A DNA stretch of 64,000 bases, taken from NCBI GenBank assembly GCA_033961575.1, contig CM066730.1, positions 133,548,023-133,612,022 of the forward strand. Reading direction: 5' to 3'. The DNA comes from Aselliscus stoliczkanus. Lineage: Eukaryota; Chordata; Mammalia; Chiroptera; Hipposideridae. How positions within the stretch are numbered: position 1 is the stretch's first letter; every line of letters starts with the position of its first letter. The notes beneath the pieces were generated by a model. That model saw nothing but the letters and a program-made list of their open reading frames with translations. It was not told where the DNA came from and did no database searches. Both the position numbers and the translations under genes were made by a program. This document shows positions 23,608-35,060 of the stretch, one piece after another.

Positions 23608-23930
23608 GCAAGTTCATGCTGTCTTTCTGTATTAGTCAAGATAGGCTAGATTATGCTACAACAGCTCCTAAATCTCAGTAGAAATTTACTGTCACTTAGG
23701 CTACATGTCCACAGTAGGTTAGCAGGGGATCCTGCTTATCGTAGTCATCCAGGAACCCAGACTGATAGATATTCCCTCTTGACTCGTGTTTCTCTGCTCA
23801 CCATAGCAAGTAGAGAAAAACCTGGGTGAACCCTGTGCTGACTCTTCAAGCTCCTACCCAGAAGTGACACCTCTCTTCTGCCCACATTTCATGGGCCAAA
23901 GCTGGGCACCTTCACAACTCTAACATGAAG
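23608..23930 (+). repeat. Old interspersed repeat; its 5' part is duplicated at 24582
   Basis: The element begins TCTGTATTAGTCAAGATAGG and continues through CTCAGTAGAAATTTACTG to a CTTCTGCCCACATTTCATGGG end. The first ~160 bases recur almost unchanged at 24582-24745. Family not assigned. Confidence 0.65.
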
Positions 23931-24581
23931 GACACTGAGGGAAGTACAAATCATATGCCCAGATGAAGGGCAGAACTGAAATATTTTTAGACAGCCCTAA
24001 TAGCTCCCATATCCTTACACAGTCCAGTCGGCCTGGAGGAAATATTCCAAACCCCGGTAACAAAGGCTGCTCCCACTGCTTCTTCCCATTCTCCCCACTC
24101 CCTCTGCTGACAGAGCCTTTCCAGCCAGCTTCTGTCTTTATCACATAGACTGTTAAACTCTTTGAAGCCCATGTCAGGCTCTCCAAAAAAACTGTGTTTG
24201 GCTCTGGTACCAGCCTGGAAGTGGAACAACAAGTTTTTGCATTTCAGCAAGCATCCAGCTGGGAGTAAAAAGCCATGTTCATTTCTGGAAAGCACTCACC
24301 CTAAATCTCTCTGAGTGTTTGCTTATTGCTTCTCTCACTTGACTTGAAATGAAGTAGCATGCCCCTTCCCTCCTCTACTGGAGGAGAGAAAAGTGCCTCA
24401 GCACTCCTAACTTGGTCAGCGATTCTCTTCCAAGAAATCGTCTTCCTCTAGTGAATCCCTAGATGAGTTAAGAGGCACAGGGCAGGATCGGGTTCACTCT
24501 TAGCAAGTTATAATACTTCTCTTTTGAATATGGGGGTATATGTCATTTGTTTTTAGCTTTGAGTTTCAGCTTACATTTGCG

Positions 24582-24745
24582 ACATTTGCTGTCTTCCTGT
24601 ATTAGTCAAGATAGGCTAGATTATGCTACAACAGCTCCTAAATCTCAGTAGAAATTTACTGTCACTTAGGCTACATGTCCACAGTAGGTTTGCAGGGGAC
24701 CCTGCTTATCGTAGTCATCTAGGAACCCAGATGATAGATATTCCC
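24582..24745 (+). repeat. Near-identical direct duplicate of 23608-23770
   Basis: About 160 bp differ from 23608-23770 at only a few positions. Homology starts at TGCTGTCTT and stops at ATTCCCTCTTGA; the rest of the longer repeat is absent. The copy is flanked on both sides by related TTGAATATGGG sequences (24525 and about 24743). Confidence 0.85.
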
Positions 24746-24749
24746 TCTT

Positions 24750-26560
24750 GAATATGGGCAAGTATCATTTAGTATTTTATTCTATCTGTAAGTGGACTAG
24801 GGACAAACTACCCAAGAGGTAGAAAGAAACCAGGAGAATCTATAGTCTTGGAGCCCAAGAGTGTTTCAAAAAGACAGAAGTGTTCAATAGTTATTGAACC
24901 TGTTGAGAGACCAAGAAAGCTAAGGACATAAAAGTGTCCATTGGAGTTGGAAGGAAATATGATGACCTCACTAAGGATGGTTTTAGTAGAAGAGTGGGGA
25001 AAGGGTCATGTAACAGGGGCCAAGGAGTGAGAGGGAGGTGAGAAGGTGGGGACAGCCATCACAGCAAGTACACATCCAGGAATATAGCTGTGAATGGAAG
25101 AGAGGGATAAGGTGCTGCTTGGTGGGGGTGAGGGAGAGAGACATGGGGGTAAAAGGAAGGTTCATTTTTTTAAATGAAAGACTTAACTATATTTAAGTGC
25201 TAATAAAAAAGAACTGGTTGAGAATGAGAGATTAAAAGGACGATGAAATGGTTTTCAGTCAGTAACTTTCCACTTCCCAAAGAATGCAACCCCACATAAT
25301 GAGTGATAAAATTCACCACAGAGATGCTGATAGGAGTGGGATGCTGTTCACTGTACTGGTGGTGATGGAGACTGAGAGGAAATGGAATACTGTCTCTGGG
25401 TGGATAATAATGGTGCTTAGACAGCTGTGGTTTTCACTCAACAGAATAGGCATGTTTATAGAGCTCTAAAAGTTTAAAAATCTTTTTGAGTCCTCAAGTG
25501 CACACTTTTATTCTCTTAGGGGTAAACAAGAGTCTTAAGTTGCTCCCCTGGTGCTGTTTATCCAGCTCATTAAAGTAAATTTTGATTTATGTTATTGCTT
25601 ATAATAGGAAATCCCCTCAAGGTACCAGTCGGCATTTGTAAGGACCTAATCTGATAAGTGCTTTTTGTTTTCCAACTCCCACTCAAGTCCTTAGCTGCAG
25701 CAACACCCATCTCTCCTTTCCAGATATGCGAACCTTTCGATTTCCACACATTTTAAATAATTTAATTTGGGGTGATTAAAAAACAAAACAACTTTCTGTG
25801 GTATGTGTAAAAAATAGGTGTTTCCACAGCTCCAATTCAAACTTGTTTCCATACTTAGTTATGTGGATGGCTAAGTTTGATCTTAACATATTCATAGACC
25901 ATAATTAGAAACGAGGTTATTATTTTCATCTCAGCCCCTCATGCTCCCCAAGTTTCCTCCACCACATCCATCTAATACTGTGCCTACAAACAGTAGGAGT
26001 TCAATCAGGGTCAGATAAAAGAACAGATGAGAAGATGGATGGAGGAGTGTATGAAAGAATGAATAAATAGGGCACATGCTGCAGATGATACAGAATGCCT
26101 CACTCAACTTCTTTCCCACCCTCTTGTAAAGTGCTTTTCTGAGCAGTTGAGGCTGGAAAGCTCAAAGATACCTGTTTCACATTTCCTTACAGTTCATTCT
26201 CCATATATAACCTCACGTTCACCAAGTAGGTATATCTAACTAAAAACTGGAAGATAGAAGTGACCATTATGCGATGGAAAGCATGTGTCTGCCAGTTCTC
26301 TCTGGAGGGTTTCGATTTTTCCACAGTAGTGATAGCCCAGGTTCTAGTACCTCGTTCTTAACTCTGAGTGTATTTGGAGGTTCATCATGTGTCTTGAAAG
26401 CCTAAGAAAGAGAGTGTTTCAAAAATAGCGTGGTCCTAAAGTCAACTGTCTTGGCTGCAGCTTCCCAATCATGTCAGAGGTAGCAATACCCTGATTGGTC
26501 AGTTTTATAGTATCATTTATGGAAGCTCAACCTCGAGCCCCTTCCTCCAGTCCTTCAAAT
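24750..26560. other. Intergenic, little recognised
   Basis: Unique-looking DNA, possibly with a degraded L2-type 3' end on the minus strand at about 25960-26060 (GTAGGAGTTCAATCAGG...GAATGAATAAAT). No gene supported. Confidence 0.35.
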
Positions 26561-27030
26561 GATGGGATAAATAATGAGTGCTGCTTTCTGGACATAAGGT
26601 AGGACTTCACTACCCTGCCCCCTTGAAATTGGAATTGTTCATGTGATTTGTTTGCACCAATGACGTGAGAGCAAACATTGCATCTCTCTTTCCACCATAG
26701 CTGATAGCAACATTCTGTTTTTGTTTCATTTTTTTTGGTTTGTTTGTTTGTTTTTTGAGGGCAGTGTCACTGGCCCTCATATGTGGGACTCAAACCAGGG
26801 CTGCTGGCTTCCCAAGCCAGTGCTTAACCACCGTGCCACTTGGCCGGCCCCAATAGCAACATTCTGGAAAGTGGTCTCTCCATAGCTTAGAATGAGTATA
26901 CCAGGGAATGGAATCCCCAACCAACCCATGATGTTCACATAGCATGAGTGATAAATAGACCTTTGTTGTTTTATGGCAATGAGACTTGGGGGCTACTGGC
27001 TACTGCAGCACAGCCCAGTCTATCCTATTG
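26560..27030 (+). repeat. Old LTR-like repeat interrupted by a SINE
   Basis: Related to 22195-22560, with GGACATAAGGTAGGACTTC at the start and TAAATAGACCTTTGTTGTTTTATGGCAATGAGACTTGGGGG near the end. The short SINE at 26718-26851 splits it cleanly, and the flanks rejoin across its target-site duplication. Confidence 0.55.
26718..26851 (-). mobile_element. Short head-only tRNA SINE with perfect TSD
   Basis: On the minus strand: GGGGCCGGCCAAGTGGCACGG, GGTTAAGCACTGGCTTGGG, box-B-like GGTTTGAGTCCC, GGGCCAGTGACACTGCCCTC, and an AAACAAACAAACC-rich tail. The 14-bp ATAGCAACATTCTG occurs on both sides (26704-26717 and about 26853-26866). Confidence 0.93.
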
Positions 27031-27629
27031 ATCCAGTAAGTCACTCCTTTCTTCTTAAACTATCTTGAGTGAATCCTGTTGTCTGTGATTGATCCCTGAA
27101 CAATTATTTCTAGGAATGTGACACTGATATACATTTAAAAAGTAAACACTGCTAAGCTTCTAAGATCATTATTACTCCTCAAAGGAGGGGAACCATCCTC
27201 TACTTCTTTTGTTTCCCCCATATACATGGAACCTAGCAGCCAGACCACCATATTGCAACCTCCACAGAGCACTATTCACAATAGTGGGGCCCTCAGGAGA
27301 TTACACTGTGAATAATACTTTGGATTTTGGCAATGCCAAGGCTCAGCCAAGCAGTTTGCTAGAGGCATAGCAGGAAAATTATCTTATTTGCTTTGTCTCA
27401 TAAGAAGGAAGTTAGGAAATAAACAAAACCAATAACTATAACATAATGCTTCACTACATTATTGACTAAATTAATACAGTTATAATGACAATATGACCCT
27501 GAGAGGGAGGACTGATTATTTGGAACTACCAAAATTGTTATTAAAATGCTCAATACTGTTCTGACATTTTATTTTGAGGTATTAAACCTCAAATCCATCA
27601 TACAAGAGAGGGCAGATGGTGTACATGCT

Positions 27630-28020
27630 AGAATTCGGTCCAGTTCTCTGTAGCAGAAGGATCCCAAATAACATAGACTTATGCAAGACAGAAGTTTCTT
27701 TCTCTGTTACACAAAAGCTCAAGAAGACAGTCCAGGGCAGAACAGTGTCATGAATAGTCAGGGACTCAGGCTCTTACTATCCTCAACATGTGTCTTCCAT
27801 GTTGTAGTCCAAAACGTCTACTCAAGTCAAATCTCCATGTCTACATTCAGGAAACAAGGAGAACGAGGGAAGAATAGCATGTCCCTTCCCTTTAAGGATT
27901 GATACTGCACTTCTGATTGTATCTTGTTAGCCAGAATGTAGCCACATGATCAGACTTTCAGCTGTGGGACTAGGAAAGGAAGCCTTTATTCTGGACAGCC
28001 CCATGTCTAACTAAAATTTG
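27630..28020 (+). repeat. Old interspersed repeat, family not assigned
   Basis: The pattern TTCTTTCTCTGTTACAC, CAGGGACTCAGGCTC, CTTCCCTTTAAGGATTGATACTGCACTTCTG, AGCCACATGATCAGAC is one I recognise from mammalian interspersed repeats but cannot name securely. Open frames in it are incidental. Confidence 0.45.
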
Positions 28021-28084
28021 AGGTTTATATTACTAGGGAAGCAAGGAAGAACAATTTGAGGATATTTAGCAATCTATACCAAAG

Positions 28085-28515
28085 ATAGTGTCCCTCCACA
28101 TTTGAATAATGCCCCTCCAAAATTTATGTCCCCTCTGCCCCCCAAACCTCAGAATGTGACCTTATTTGGAAATATAGTCTTTGTAGATGTAACTTGTTAA
28201 GGAGATCAGGATAAAATTGTCCTGAATTTAGGATGGGCCCTACATCCAATGACTGGTATCCTTATCAGGAGAGGAAAGGACAGAGAGACAAAGAAGAGAA
28301 GGCCATGTGAAGACAGAGGTTGGAGTTATGTTGCCTCAGCCAAGGAACACCAGGATCGATGAGGAGCTGGAAAAAGCAAGGAAAGGTGTTCCCTAGAGCT
28401 TTTAGCAGAGGGGTGGCATGGTCAACACCTTCGTTTCAGACTTCTGACCCCCAGAACTGGGAGAGAAGACATTTCTGTTGTTTCAAGTTTGTGGTAATGT
28501 AGGAAACTACAACAG
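28085..28515 (+). mobile_element. MaLR-type LTR (MLT1-like)
   Basis: Characteristic segments occur in order: CTCCAAAATTTATGTC, CCTCAGAATGTGACCTTATTTGGAAATA, GGTATCCTTATCAGGAG, GGCCATGTGAAGACAGAGG, CAGAACTGGGAGAGAAGACATTTCTGTTGTTT. The element is old and diverged. Confidence 0.7.
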
Positions 28516-28769
28516 GTAGTTAAATATTGCTTGTAACTAGTATTGAAATTGAGGGCTTTCAGAGCATAACTATAATAATAATGGTAGTCTTTCATTTTAA
28601 TTATAATACCTACAGTAATCCAGAGGCAGACTGGCCTTTAGCTTGTTAGGGTATCCATGCTGCAGAATCTAGTGTCTCACTCTTCTCATCATAGAACCAC
28701 GATTTTCAGCTCCACACAGAAGAAAATGGAGGTATACTGTAAGCAATTTCCATTTCCTTAGCATCTTAT

Positions 28770-28930
28770 ATGTAGCAAGTACCCAACATACATTTTCGTA
28801 CTTAATTCTTACAACTATCCTACGTTGTTAATATTATACCCATTTAACAGATGAGGACACCGAAGAATACAGGTTAAGTACATGGTGTACATGTCGCCCA
28901 GGGCAGAGTCAATGCTTACTGACTCTCAAG
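28770..28930 (+). repeat. MIR element
   Basis: MIR core: CTTAATTCTTACAACTATCCTACG, CCCATTTAACAGATGAGGACACCGA, AGGTTAAGTACATGG. Confidence 0.8.
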
Positions 28931-29119
28931 TCTCTGTGATTCTGAAGTACATGCTGTTTCCCAAAGAGGGGATAATGCTGGGGACTATCTAACTCACCTG
29001 CTTAACAGAATGCTTTGTGCTAAAGGCCAGTCAATTTAGAGAGGGGATGAGGCTGTCTGGTGACTGTGTGTTCACTTTCAAGCATGACTTCCAGGTCAAA
29101 ACAATTGAACTCAAATGAA

Positions 29120-29225
29120 CTCAACAGATCTTTATGTGCCGGGCACTGAAGGGGATACAATGATTGATAAGATAACCCTTCTTCTCAAGTTGTTTACAAT
29201 CTTCATGGTGGCTAGGGACCAGAAG
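29120..29225 (-). repeat. L2 3'-end fragment
   Basis: Reverse complement of an L2 3' end: TTTATGTGCCGGGCACTGAAGGGGATACAATGATTGATAAGA, then CAAGTTGTTTACAATCTTCATGG. Confidence 0.6.
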
Positions 29226-29396
29226 TCTCTAATAGGTCTGTAGGAATGTCTTTGCACACTGGCTCTTATACAACATGGTCATCTGACAGAATCAGCTGGG
29301 CATGCTTTTAGAAATTCAGATTTCTAGGCCCTACCCTCGTCTATGGAATCAGAATACTAGAGAGTAGGCCCCATTTTAGGAATAAGTACTTTTCTT

Positions 29397-29518
29397 TTCT
29401 TTATTTTATTTTATTTTTTTTTTGAGAGCAGTGTCACTGGCCCTCACACGTGGGACCCGAACGGGGGCCACTGGCTTCCCAAGCCAGCGCTTAACCACTG
29501 CGCCACTTGGCCAGCTCT
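29397..29518 (-). mobile_element. Short head-only tRNA SINE with TSD
   Basis: On the minus strand: GAGCTGGCCAAGTGGCGCAG, GGTTAAGCGCTGGCTTGGG, box-B-like CGTTCGGGTCCC, GGGCCAGTGACACTGCTCTC, and a TAAAATAAAATAAAG tail. The flanks carry AGTACTTTTCTT (29385-29396 and 29519-29530). Confidence 0.92.
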
Positions 29519-29529
29519 AGTACTTTTCT

Positions 29530-30790
29530 TATCTATACCTTAAATATTAGTAATAAATGAAAATACTAGCTGTACATAACATATAATTTTTCTTAGTAGT
29601 AATCATATACTACTTATATAGCTGAGTAGCTCAAACATAGTTAACATAGTGCTATTTAAACAATTTCTACATATATTTCCAGTGCCCCTCTGAGGAAGGG
29701 ACAGCATTTCTTATTCCTCTGATAAATAGGAAAATAGGTTACAAAGGTGTCACATAATCTTATTTACATGCTATACAAGGTATCAAGCAATAACCTAGCT
29801 CTATGACACCTGGATATTTCACATGGATGAAGTCCTGAGGTAATGGAGTGCTTTGCTTTAGTCTCTGGGGAATTCAGACTTTGGAGAGACAGAAACATAC
29901 AAGGTACATAGACTGCAATCATAGCTGGATTCTCAATAGATAAAGAAGTCTGAATCACAAAGTTATAATTAGACTTGAAGTTCTTGCCTATTACAATAAT
30001 ATCTATGCACAACAAATCAAACGCACTTGAATTATATGTCACCTCTTCACTCCCCAGGCGTATAGGCTAGTTTCCTTTAAAAACTCTTTCCACTTAGCAG
30101 TGAATGAAATGCTCTGAAGATGCACTCTATTTAATAGGCACAACAGCTGCCAAACAGGCCTACTGGCAAACTTATTTAAATTTTTAATCATTGAGGAAGA
30201 TGAACACGGAAGGAAAGAACTATATAAATTCTCCCACTAGTGTAGCAATAAAAATATCCAAACAGTACAGGAAAGACCCATTTAATTAATTTCCATTTTG
30301 TAGAAATAAATTTTGCTGGGTACACTGCACCACCTTTTTCTTAAGTCAAAAAATACTTCCAAAGCATATATAATCAATCAGGTATTACAGGTTATATATG
30401 CAGTTTAGTATTACTATTAAAAGTAATATGTTTTCCCTTAAAAGCCATTTTCCATTAATGCAAAAATGATTAAACTAAAGCAGGGATTTGATGTGGGAAA
30501 ATAATTCACTGAGGGAAAAACATGAATATGGATGAATAATGGGGAAAAATAGGGTTTTTCTTCCACCAATGAGAAAAAGCAAAGACATGTTAAAACATTG
30601 AAACAAATCTTTACTAACTTGATCTTTTAAAATTTTACAAATGAAAAAAAAAAAAAACCCTGATTAATTTTTTAATATATTGATGATGATACCAAGAGGA
30701 GGCCATTTCTGTCTTCAGCAAATATTGGCCATGCTCCATCTAACATCTAGAGTCATGTAGGGGCTTTCCTCCCTGAAAGCATGTGTTTCT
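29530..30790. other. Intergenic, nothing recognised
   Basis: AT-rich DNA without supportable coding or repeat content. Confidence 0.35.
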
Positions 30791-30794
30791 GAGA

Positions 30795-31065
30795 GGTGCA
30801 GAGAATAGTTGTGAAGACCACAGGCTCTGGTTCTAGATTAACAGGGTTCATATGCTTACTCTGCCTCTTAGAGGCTGTGTGACATTGGTCATCATCCTTA
30901 ACCTCTCTGTGCCTCAGCTTCCTCCTCTATAATAAGGACAATGATAGCACCCACCCCATAGGATTACTGTGAGAATTAAATGATCTACTACACGTGATAC
31001 CCCTAGAACAATGTCTAGCCCTGAGTGAACATTCAGTAAATCTTAGCTGTTACTATTATCCTAAC
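30795..31065 (+). repeat. MIR element, nearly full length
   Basis: Well-preserved MIR: GACCACAGGCTCTGG, TTACTCTGCCTCTTAGAGGCTGTGTGAC, CCTCTCTGTGCCTCAGCTTCCTC, AGGATTACTGTGAGAATTAAATGA, ending TCAGTAAATCTTAGCTGTTACTATTAT. Confidence 0.88.
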
Positions 31066-31164
31066 TTTTTGGAGGGTTATTATCTCCTTCTTACTGTACT
31101 GGAAAAACAGGGGTCAACATGTAATTGATGGGCTGCTAAGTGAGCTGTATAAGATGCACCCTAT

Positions 31165-32250
31165 ACTAATGGGGTAGTTCAACAATAAATATTTACTATA
31201 AGCTGACACTGTCTTAAATAGACACCCAGAATACATCAGTGAACAATAATAAAAACCTCTGCCCTTGTGGAGCTTATATTCTGGTAGGGGCAGATGAAAA
31301 ATAAATAATAAATGAGTAAATTATGTCCTATGTTAGAAGATGCTAAGTATTTGGTTAAAAAAAGAAAAAAGAGCAGGGGGCTGGCCGAGTGGCTCGGTTG
31401 TTTAAGAGCTCACTCATGAGTGCGAGCTGAGTTCTGAGCAACAGCAGTTCGATGCCCAGCCCAAGCTGAGCTGCCGCTAAGTTGCCAACAGGTAGCAGGA
31501 TGACTAGACTAAAAATTTTTTTTAAAAATAGAGCAGGATGTAGGGAATGTAGAGTTCAGGTAGAGTAGACCAGCTGCATTGTGATGGTGACATTTGAGCA
31601 AAGGCATGAAAAGGATGAGAGGAGTCGATATGGCAGGTTATCAGGAGGGCAAGTGTTCAGCAGAGGGACTGACCTGTGTAAAGACCCTAAGAGCACAGAG
31701 CCTGCCTGGCAGGTTCAAGCAACAGAAGGCCAGTGTGGCTGGAGCAGAGACAAGAGAGCCGGGGAGCCTGGCCATGAGTGACACTGAAGACAACTGGGGG
31801 TGGGGCGAGAGTATGTGTGAGGGGACGGAGATTGTGTAGGGCCACGCAGACCACTGCAGGACTTTGACTTTTACTCATAGGTTTACTGATGGGTTTGAAC
31901 CTGAGGAGTACCATCATCATCAGCTGGTGCACAGCCCCTGGCTGCTGTGTGGAGAACAGGAGGGAAAGGAGGAGGCAGGGAGACCCTGGAGCTGGGTCAA
32001 GTAACCCAGAAAAGAAATGACGGTGACTTGGGCCAGAGAGCAGTGGAAATGATGAGAAGTGATCAGATCTAGATAGGTTTTCAAAAGAGTGCCAACAGCA
32101 TTTCCTGATGAATTGGAAAAAGAATTTGAAACAAAGACATCTAAGGGTGACTCCCAGGTTTTTTAGACCTGAAGGATGAGAAGGATGGAGTCGCCATCAA
32201 CTGATATGGGGACAGACTTCACGGGGAGTAGATTTCAGGCAGTGGATGAT
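31165..32250 (-). repeat. L2 element interrupted by a SINE
   Basis: Antisense L2 with recognisable segments in order: AGTGAACAATAATAAAAACC, CTTGTGGAGCTTATATTCTGGTAGGGG, a GTGACATTTGAGCAAAGGCATGAA part, GGCCAGTGTGGCTGGAGCAGAG, GGACTTTGACTTTTACTC, and GGTGACTCCCAGGTTTTT...GGATGGAGTCGCCAT near the right end. The SINE at 31378-31529 lies inside it. Confidence 0.85.
31378..31529 (+). mobile_element. tRNA SINE fragment with TSD
   Basis: GGGCTGGCCGAGTGGCTCGG head, a TTTAAGAGCTCACTCATGAGTG region, box-B-like CAGTTCGATGCCC, and an AAGCTGAGCTGCCGCTAAG body related to 16211-16697 and to the minus-strand copy at 45800-45947. AGAGCAGG flanks it (31370-31377 and 31530-31537). Confidence 0.8.
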
Positions 32251-32499
32251 TACAAGCTCTCTGCATAATTATTTCATAGTGATGAAATACTTTGCTAGTG
32301 CAAGATTTGCCACTAATATCTCACTTTCAGACGAAGACATGTATTTCATTTTAAAAGTTCACTATTATTGAATTATTGACAAGTTATCCATAAACATTCT
32401 AAATTAACCCATAGGTATCTTAGTTAATTGAAAAAATTGTTTAAAAATATATGGTTGCTTTGGAAAAGTGACATTTTTAGTACATCTGAAAATAAGAAA

Positions 32500-32870
32500 A
32501 ACTAAGTTTTATGAACTTTTTCCTTGTTACAAATACAATGCATATTCACCACAAAAAAAAAAAAACACAAAAAATTGGAAAATACAGTAAATTAGAAAGT
32601 AGGGGGAAGTAATCTGTAATTTTACCACCCAGAGAAAACCGTATTAACAATTTTGTATGTCTTTCCTCTCTCTCTTCCTCATGAATTCATCTACACAACC
32701 TATCCATATATCCATATCTATATCTACATGCATATTACAACAATGGTGTCATATTTGTGTATCATTCTGTCCATTGCTTTGTCCCCATGCCAATATTGTT
32801 TTTATATTCTGTAGGCTCTTACCATTCTTTACTGTCTTCATACTATCTACATAAATAAGCATAATTTCCA
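32500..32870 (-). repeat. Old L1-type fragment (probable)
   Basis: Antisense old-LINE style: TAATTTTACCACCCAGAG, TTTTGTATGTCTTTCC, CATATTACAACAATGGTGTCATATTTGTGTATCATTC. The assignment is by overall similarity only. Confidence 0.4.
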
Positions 32871-32899
32871 TGTATGAATTGCCTAATTTTCATCATGAA

Positions 32900-33960
32900 T
32901 GGAGATCCTTTCTCCCCAAGGCTGAGTCCTTGATCACCTCTTCTCTATCTGTCAGTCTCGACCAGTCTCATGACTTCAGATATCTATATGCTGACAACGC
33001 ATATTTATATCCCAACATGGACCTTTCTCCTCTCTAGGCCTGTGTACCCAATTGGCCTTTAAGCACAGTCTTTTTCATCTTAGTTGATGGCAACACCCTC
33101 CTTCCAGCAGATTTGCCCAAACTTTGACATCACCTTTAACTCTTTTCTTTCACACTTCACATCCACTTTATCAGGGAATTCTGTTGATTCAGTCTTCAAA
33201 ATATATCTAAACTCAGATCACCTCTTGCCATCTTCACCGCTGTCATGTCAGTTTAAGTGCCCATCATCTTTTACCTGGATTCTTATAGTAGTTGTCTCAC
33301 TGGCCTCCCTTCTTCCATCCTCACATTTCATTGTATATTCTCAACATAGGATCCAGAGTTAGGCTTTATAAACCTAACTAAGATCATGTCACTCTTCTGC
33401 TCAAAAACCCTCCAACAGCTCAATGTCTCAGAGTAAAAGCCAAAACTCTCAAAATGGAGCACAGGGCCTGACACAACCTGCCCTCCCCCACCTCCTACTT
33501 CTGCCCTTTAACCTGGTCATTCCTTTAATCTCGTCAATCTTTCCCCACCCTCATTCACTTTGTTCCATCCATACAGTCCTAGACTTGATGTTTCTTAAAT
33601 AGTCACCCAAGATCCCATCTTAGGGCTGTTCATTGGCTGCACCTTCTGCCCAGAAGGCTCTTCCCTCAGAGACCCACATGACACTTATCTCCTCCAAGTC
33701 TTTGATCAAATCTCACCTTCTCAATGAGGCCCATTCTAACCACCCCATTCCTGTAATTTTAGTTTCCCTTAGCACGTACCATGTTTTTACATCTATATAC
33801 TTCATAGTTGTTTTTTTTCTCTCTTTCCCCATTATAATATAAGCCCCACAGCACTGAGATCTTTGTTTGTCTTGTTCACTATTGTATCCAAGGTCCTAGC
33901 ACGTGCCTGGCACATTGTGTGCTCAACAAATAGAGGTTGAATGAACAAATGCTACACTTG
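32900..33960 (+). repeat. L2 element, about 1 kb, 3' end intact
   Basis: Sense L2 covering the reverse-transcriptase C-terminal region and the 3' UTR. Segments in order: GACATCACCTTTAACTC, GATCATGTCACTCTTCTGCTCAAAAACCCTCCAACAGC, TGACACTTATCTCCTCCAAGTC, TATAAGCCCCACAGCACTGAGATC, and the end CCTAGCACGTGCCTGGCACATTG...TCAACAAATAGAGGTTGAATGAAC. It has stop codons and is inactive. Confidence 0.88.
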
Positions 33961-34139
33961 CTATTTTATATGACATTTTTACAATTGTTTCAGCTTTGCA
34001 TTCAAAATATTTTTAGTAGTGTATGTACTAATATTTCTCTTGTCAGTATTTATCCTGATAATATTTTTTTCATTATGATTATTCTATGACAATATGTGAG
34101 TTAGGTAGTACTTTCAAACGTGCCAGGGATTTTGTTTTT

Positions 34140-34325
34140 TATTCAGGTGTGGTGAAGCCAACATATCAAGAGATGATTGCCATAGAAAAGATTCTTTGAT
34201 GGATGTTAACTAAACTTACTGTGGTAATCATTTTGCAGTGTATACATATATCAAATCATCACGTTGTACACCTAAAACTAATACAATGTTATGTGTCAGT
34301 TACATCTCAATGAAACTGGGGGGAA
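34140..34325 (+). mobile_element. L1 3'-end fragment
   Basis: GATGGATGTTAACTAAACTTACTGTGGTAATCATTTTGCAGTGTATACATAT, ACACCTAAAACTAATACAATGTTATGTGTCAG, ending in an L1-type CTCAATGAAACTGGGGGG. Confidence 0.85.
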
Positions 34326-34354
34326 AAACATAGTTTGTTACTCACAGTTTCCAA

Positions 34355-34385
34355 GGGCGGGGTTGGGTTGGGGTGGGGGAGTGGG
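34355..34385 (+). other. G-quadruplex-capable G-run cluster
   Basis: Six G-tracts of at least three, separated by one to three bases (GGGCGGGGTTGGGTTGGGG and onward), on the + strand just right of an L1 3' end. Confidence 0.6.
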
Positions 34386-34829
34386 AATCCACACCGTGCT
34401 AGGCGACTTCGGGGAAACACTAGCATTGGTCAGCAGGTAGAAGGAATGTGGGGAAGACAAGAGCACCGGCCTTTGTTGTGGTTTCTGTAGAAAAGACAAA
34501 GCAAAGCAGGCTGAGCAGATTTAGGATTGGTTAGTTTGAGTAATTTCAGTGGGCTCTAGGTAGGCTCTATAGATAATCTCTCATTGTATCTGCACTAGGC
34601 TGATTTAGGGCAGGAGCCTGGGCTGCAGGAGTCTGATAAAAGGAGGCGGGTAGAGGCATGGACCCAGGTTTGGTTTGTAATCTCTAGGAACTAGTGAACC
34701 CTGGGAGGAGCAGTCCCCAGGTTTCCAAGGTCCCAAGATGTCAAAGCATTATAAAATACAGAAAAAACAAAAAACAAACAGAAAAACACCTGACTAATAT
34801 AGGTACATGTTTAAAACTACAACTCAAAA

Positions 34830-35060
34830 AGCTTTCTGTTTTATTTGAGCCTTCTAATATGCTCTTCCCTTGCCTGAAACACCTTTCCTTTCCATGTTGA
34901 CATGACAATTACTCATCTTTCAGATCCTAACTTGAAGGCCATTTATCAGGATGGCCATGTAGGAACAGAGCTTGTCGTTGTCATTCATTACTGTATCACC
35001 AGTGCAAAGCAGTGCCTGGCATGTGGTGAAGGCTCCATGAACTTCGAGATTCCAGAGAGG
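34830..35060 (+). repeat. L2 3'-end fragment
   Basis: Sense L2: TCTTCCCTTGCCTGAAACACC, CTCATCTTTCAGATCCTAACTTGAAGG, and CCAGTGCAAAGCAGTGCCTGGCATGTGG near the end. Confidence 0.7.
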
